Origin: Desulfonatronovibrio magnus
Lineage (GTDB): Bacteria; Desulfobacterota; Desulfovibrionia; Desulfovibrionales; Desulfonatronovibrionaceae
Reading direction: 5' to 3'
DNA: 64,000 nt
Assembly (NCBI RefSeq): GCF_000934755.1
Contig: NZ_JYNP01000005.1
Coordinates: 1-64,000 of the forward strand
The notes under the pieces were generated by a model. It did no database searches, was not told where the DNA came from, and was given only the letters and a program-made list of their open reading frames with translations. How positions within the stretch are numbered: the first letter of the stretch is position 1; each line of letters starts with the position of its first letter. The position numbers and the translations under genes were made by a program. Positions 61,242 to 64,000 of this stretch are shown here, one piece after another.

Positions 61242-61651
61242 GCAGTCCAGAGGAAAAAAGAAAAGAGCTTGCCAGTTATCGCATAAAGCAGGCGGAAGAA
61301 AGTCTGGATGAGGCCCGGTATCTTCTTTCAGGAGGAAAAAGTCCTCGTTCAATCATGAACAGGATTTACTATGCCATGTTTTACAGCGTACTGGCGTTGC
61401 TTATTTACGAGCCTTACTCTTCCTCAAAGCATAGCGGCGTATTGAGCTACTTTAATAAAAACTTCATCAGAAATGAGGTTTTTGACAAAGAGATGGGACG
61501 TACTTTGAATAAGGCCTTTGAGCTGCGGCAAAGAGAAGACTACAGGGAATACTCGCATCTGACTGCTTTGGAGGCGACTGATTTTATTGAAAAAGCAGAG
61601 GCATTTGTCAAAAAAGTAAGTGATTATCTGAAGCAGATGGATAAAATATAA
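61238..61651 (+). CDS. hepT: HEPN-domain toxin (HepT-like)
   Basis: 137 residues, helical. AEESLDEARYLLSGGKSPRS and NRIYYAMFYSVLALL are typical of the HEPN family. RQREDYREYSH near residue 105 fits the Rx4-6H RNase motif followed by a tyrosine-rich patch. Complete with the MNT antitoxin gene upstream; this TA pair looks functional. Confidence 0.9.
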   Translation: MSSPEEKRKELASYRIKQAEESLDEARYLLSGGKSPRSIMNRIYYAMFYSVLALLIYEPYSSSKHSGVLSYFNKNFIRNEVFDKEMGRTLNKAFELRQREDYREYSHLTALEATDFIEKAEAFVKKVSDYLKQMDKI

Positions 61652-61824
61652 TGATGCAAACTCTGCCTGCCAAGCGCTTCGCATATTAGTGACTGTCAAA
61701 TAGCTTTTTTTTATAGGGTTGCGGGCGTAGCCCGCTTTGGAATATTCAAGACTGCATTCTTTGCGTCCCGATCAAACCGAAGTGGATTGGAAACACTTGC
61801 TTCATTGGAATTGGGGATTAAAAA

Positions 61825-61920
61825 ATGAAATGTCATCTATGCGGTGAGCGCATGGAAAGTGTTCATTACATGACTTCCCAGACCCTTGTCCAAGGCAGCA
61901 CATGGGCATCTGAACGTTTC
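61825..61920 (+). pseudogene. YgiT/MqsA-type zinc finger fragment
   Basis: An ATG frame reading MKCHLCGERMESVHY, like the start of YgiT-type zinc-finger antitoxins (C-x2-C-G). From ~61866 it runs into the antisense of the ATPase pseudogene. Confidence 0.4.
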
Positions 61921-62371
61921 TGAGAGCTTTCACCCCCATAGACAATATAGCTTTGCACACGTCTTTCTTGTCCACTTTCCTGTAAACGACGGGTAAACCA
62001 TTTGAGGTTTTTAAAAAAATCCTGATTCACAGTGCTTCCTGACTTTATTTCCACTGCTGCGAGCCTTTCTCCCTGCTCCAGGAGGAGATCGATTTCCGGA
62101 CCCCTGGCCTCTCTGTAGTGAAAAAGATTAGGCTGAGTTCCTCTTGAACTCCATCAATGATAACATCATGGGAATATTGTGCAAGAAATCCGCGTGGGTC
62201 GTTGCGGGCAAAGTCCATGATATCAAGTGATTCCAGAGAGAGGTAGCTACGATTGGGCCAGGCCATCCTGCACAGGGTGGTTTTGCCTGACTGACGGGGT
62301 TCTGTAATTAAAACCACAGGATAATATCCGGCAAGTTCTTTCAGTTTTCTTTCCAGCGTGCGTTTTATCAT
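61866..62371 (-). pseudogene. AAA_14/DUF4143 ATPase, internally deleted
   Basis: From the ATG at 62371: VLITEPRQSGKTTLCRMAWP is Walker A, then HDVIIDGVQ just reaches Walker B. At ~62140 it shifts frame and jumps to the far C-terminus, LFHYREARGPEIDLLLEQGE, AAVEIKSGSTVNQDFFKNLK and VWEVM. About 250 residues are missing. A full relative is at 53108-54298. Confidence 0.88.
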
Positions 62372-62450
62372 GCCAGATGAATGGCAGTTTATTCATAAAT
62401 TGTCAATTGGATTGACAGATTATGAACAAGTTGAGCATTTTGCTATCTGG

Positions 62451-62604
62451 ACAGTCAAAAGTGCTCCCCGTCATGCCGGACTTGAACCGGCATCCAGTCA
62501 TTTATCCTACTATGAAATGATACTGGATTCCGGCTTTCGCCGGAATGACGAACAGGTAGAATAACAGTAAATGAATACAAACGGTTAAAAGAACTTTTGA
62601 CTCT
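62451..62604. mobile_element. MITE-like element 2 (ACAGTCAAAAGT ends)
   Basis: 154 bp bounded by ACAGTCAAAAGT and ACTTTTGACTCT (11 of 12 inverted matches). It contains GATTCCGGCTTTCGCCGGAA. Its right half recurs inverted at 19335-19413, and one end alone (AACTTTTGACTGTCC) lies at 56359. No gene. Confidence 0.7.
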
Positions 62605-62734
62605 CAAGTTATGGTAGAATGAGAATGGAAAGGAGCAGCCTCAATCCATAAAAGAACAGTTGCAGGATATCAAAAAATCACCACGTAACCAGAAATTTAC
62701 AATGTAGAACCCAAGCTGTCCGTTCTTCTTTTAA

Positions 62735-62890
62735 TCTTCTGGAACAGGTTGGGCTGGTAGATATCCTATGTCATCAATGATCAATGCATGATACCTGGAA
62801 AGCTTCTTCAGTTGTTTGGCCAGACTAAGCTCCCGCTTGGCAACCAGCAGATCCTGAACCAGGAGGCTGCAGGGGGTGATGAGCTTGAAG
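62735..62890 (-). pseudogene. IS21 IstB helper ATPase fragment
   Basis: The frame has TPCSLLVQDLLVAKRELSLA, KKLSRYHALIIDDIGYLPAQ, the mid-region of IstB with the Walker B IIDDIGY. Walker A and the C-terminus are absent. Confidence 0.75.
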
Positions 62891-62919
62891 TCAGGTGAGT
62901 TTGCTAGTTTAAGGCTTGC

Positions 62920-63135
62920 CACTGCAGTCCTGTAACAAAGAATAGGGAGCATTGCGCGTTTCTGACAACCAATTGATGTTTACCAAACTAAAAAGACTAG
63001 CGCTTAATGAAACCAGATCTGTCAGGGATGTAATTGGGCAAAACCTGTCATTGCGAGGGAGCCTAAGCGACCGAAGCAATCTGTATGCTAAAACCATAAT
63101 ACTCTGAATTTGTTGCCATTTTAGTTGTAGCCACT
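62920..63135. repeat. Dispersed repeat with CGACCGAAGCAATCT word, copy 2
   Basis: Matches 32215-32555 in order and wording; it also carries one terminal repeat of MITE 3 (GGGAGCATTGCGCGTTTCTG). No gene from 62950 to 63259. Confidence 0.5.
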
Positions 63136-63259
63136 TTTAAGAAATTGTGGAGTCAATATATGTAATGCATGCTGTTTTAGTCAGATTTCCAGTCTAAAAT
63201 ATGGACTATGGCTATTCAGCAGCACTGGATAAGGGTGTCCAGTCCGCACGCCAAAGTAA

Positions 63260-64000
63260 TTACAGCCTTGACTTGATAACCATATCTGTAATCGGCCCTC
63301 TTGATTTATCTCCTTTGAGAACCAGGTGGGCGTAATTGTTCAGTCCCTTCATTTTTTTTACTATCCAGTTCAGTCCATTATTGGACTCATTGAGGTGGGG
63401 ATTGTCCACCTGCCTGGTGTCTCCAAGGCAGACACACTTGACCCCTTCTCCCATCCGCGAAAGCAGAGATCTGATCTCATACCTTGAGAGGTTCTGAGTT
63501 TCATCAATAATTACAAACGAGTTTTCAATGGTCATGCCCCGAACAAAAGTCAGAGGCAGAATCTCTATTTTTTTAGGGTTGAGTTTCAGTGTTGATTCAT
63601 CAGCATCAAGAAATATTTTCCCGGCTTTTCTTATTTCATGCAGCTTTTGCAGAAGATTGAGGATGTATCTTATATAGGGTGCGATTTTTTCCGAAATATC
63701 ACCAGGCAGATAACCAAGCTTTGGTCCGATTTCATGAGTTGGTTTAACTATATGGATTTTGGAATATTCTTTTTTACTTAAAACCAGTTCAAGAGCTGAG
63801 GCCAGAGCAAGAAATGTTTTGCCGTATCCTGCCTCGCTCTGGATTGTCACCAGGTCAATGCCCGGGTTCTGCATGAGTTCCAGAGCGAGATTCTGATAAA
63901 TAGATCTTGGAGTGACCTTCCAGATATCAAGGGTGTAGTTAATCACCTTTTTACCATTAGGTCCATGAAAAACAGGCTTGCCGTTTTCCCAGGTGAAGGA
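63260..64000 (-). CDS. PhoH-family ATPase, 5' end outside the window
   Basis: The reading frame continues to the right edge (VFHGPNGKKVINYTLDIWKV), so this is the C-terminal ~246 residues of a longer protein. IQSEAGYGKTFLALASALEL is Walker A, SFVIIDETQNLSRYEIRSLL Walker B, and CVCLGDTRQVDNPHLNESNN the PhoH sensor region. The sequence before the ATPase suggests the PIN-PhoH type (YlaK/PhoH2), an RNA helicase-nuclease; the PIN part is not in view. Confidence 0.9.
   Translation of the reverse strand, partial: SFTWENGKPVFHGPNGKKVINYTLDIWKVTPRSIYQNLALELMQNPGIDLVTIQSEAGYGKTFLALASALELVLSKKEYSKIHIVKPTHEIGPKLGYLPGDISEKIAPYIRYILNLLQKLHEIRKAGKIFLDADESTLKLNPKKIEILPLTFVRGMTIENSFVIIDETQNLSRYEIRSLLSRMGEGVKCVCLGDTRQVDNPHLNESNNGLNWIVKKMKGLNNYAHLVLKGDKSRGPITDMVIKSRL

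Overview
This is a moderate-GC bacterial chromosome segment. I infer a sulfate-reducing deltaproteobacterium of the Desulfovibrionales, probably from a salty or alkaline habitat. The inference rests on a two-gene LUD-type lactate oxidation module with a fused LutB-LutA protein, as in the Desulfovibrio lactate region, a BCCT osmolyte transporter, and Na+-coupled phosphate uptake. No rRNA or tRNA gene was seen, so the assignment is not proven.

Layout. 1-3.8 kb: a broken PLP histidine-decarboxylase-like gene, a RelBE-type toxin-antitoxin (TA) pair, a TPR protein. 4.3-12.1 kb: the most distinctive metabolic locus, with an anti-sigma-ATPase-like/GNAT protein, a HisC-type aminotransferase, a double-GNAT protein, and a 1336-residue protein fusing an ANL adenylating ligase, a GNAT-like acyltransferase and a cyanobacterial-type phenylalanine ammonia-lyase (PAL). 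12.2-15.9 kb: a three-subunit molybdenum hydroxylase on the same strand. 19-16 kb (minus): xdhC, mocA and an MFS transporter, the expected maturation and transport partners. 19-21.8 kb: remains of a second, GC-richer version of the acyltransferase/PAL locus, including a PAL C-terminus fused to an antitoxin. 22.8-25.6 kb: hipBA and a decayed third copy of the RelBE module. 25.6-31.5 kb: housekeeping-like genes (metal permease, DnaQ exonuclease, CBS/DUF294 regulator, BCCT transporter). 32.8-36.4 kb: an orphan HipB and the lutC-lutBA lactate genes.

From 36.5 to 62.4 kb lies an accessory region built almost wholly of TA modules, nuclease genes and gene fragments. It holds a dismantled type I restriction locus, REP-associated transposase (RAYT) remnants, a group II intron remnant, a CorA gene with an internal deletion, and MITE-like elements. 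Inside the broken restriction locus sits a promoter, two structured 56-nt RNA repeats and a terminator, directly followed by a DUF3800 gene. This layout matches a type III TA system but with a protein not known as a type III toxin. The right end has a PstS-NptA-PhoU fusion, an MNT/HEPN TA pair and the edge of a PhoH gene.

How the genes may work together (inference): PAL would make cinnamate from phenylalanine, the ligase domain would activate it, and the GNAT domains would transfer it to an unknown acceptor. The aminotransferase could interconvert phenylalanine and phenylpyruvate. The molybdenum hydroxylase and its helpers could act on the same or a separate heteroaromatic compound. The abundance of truncated TA genes ending at shared repeats points to repeated recombination at those repeats.
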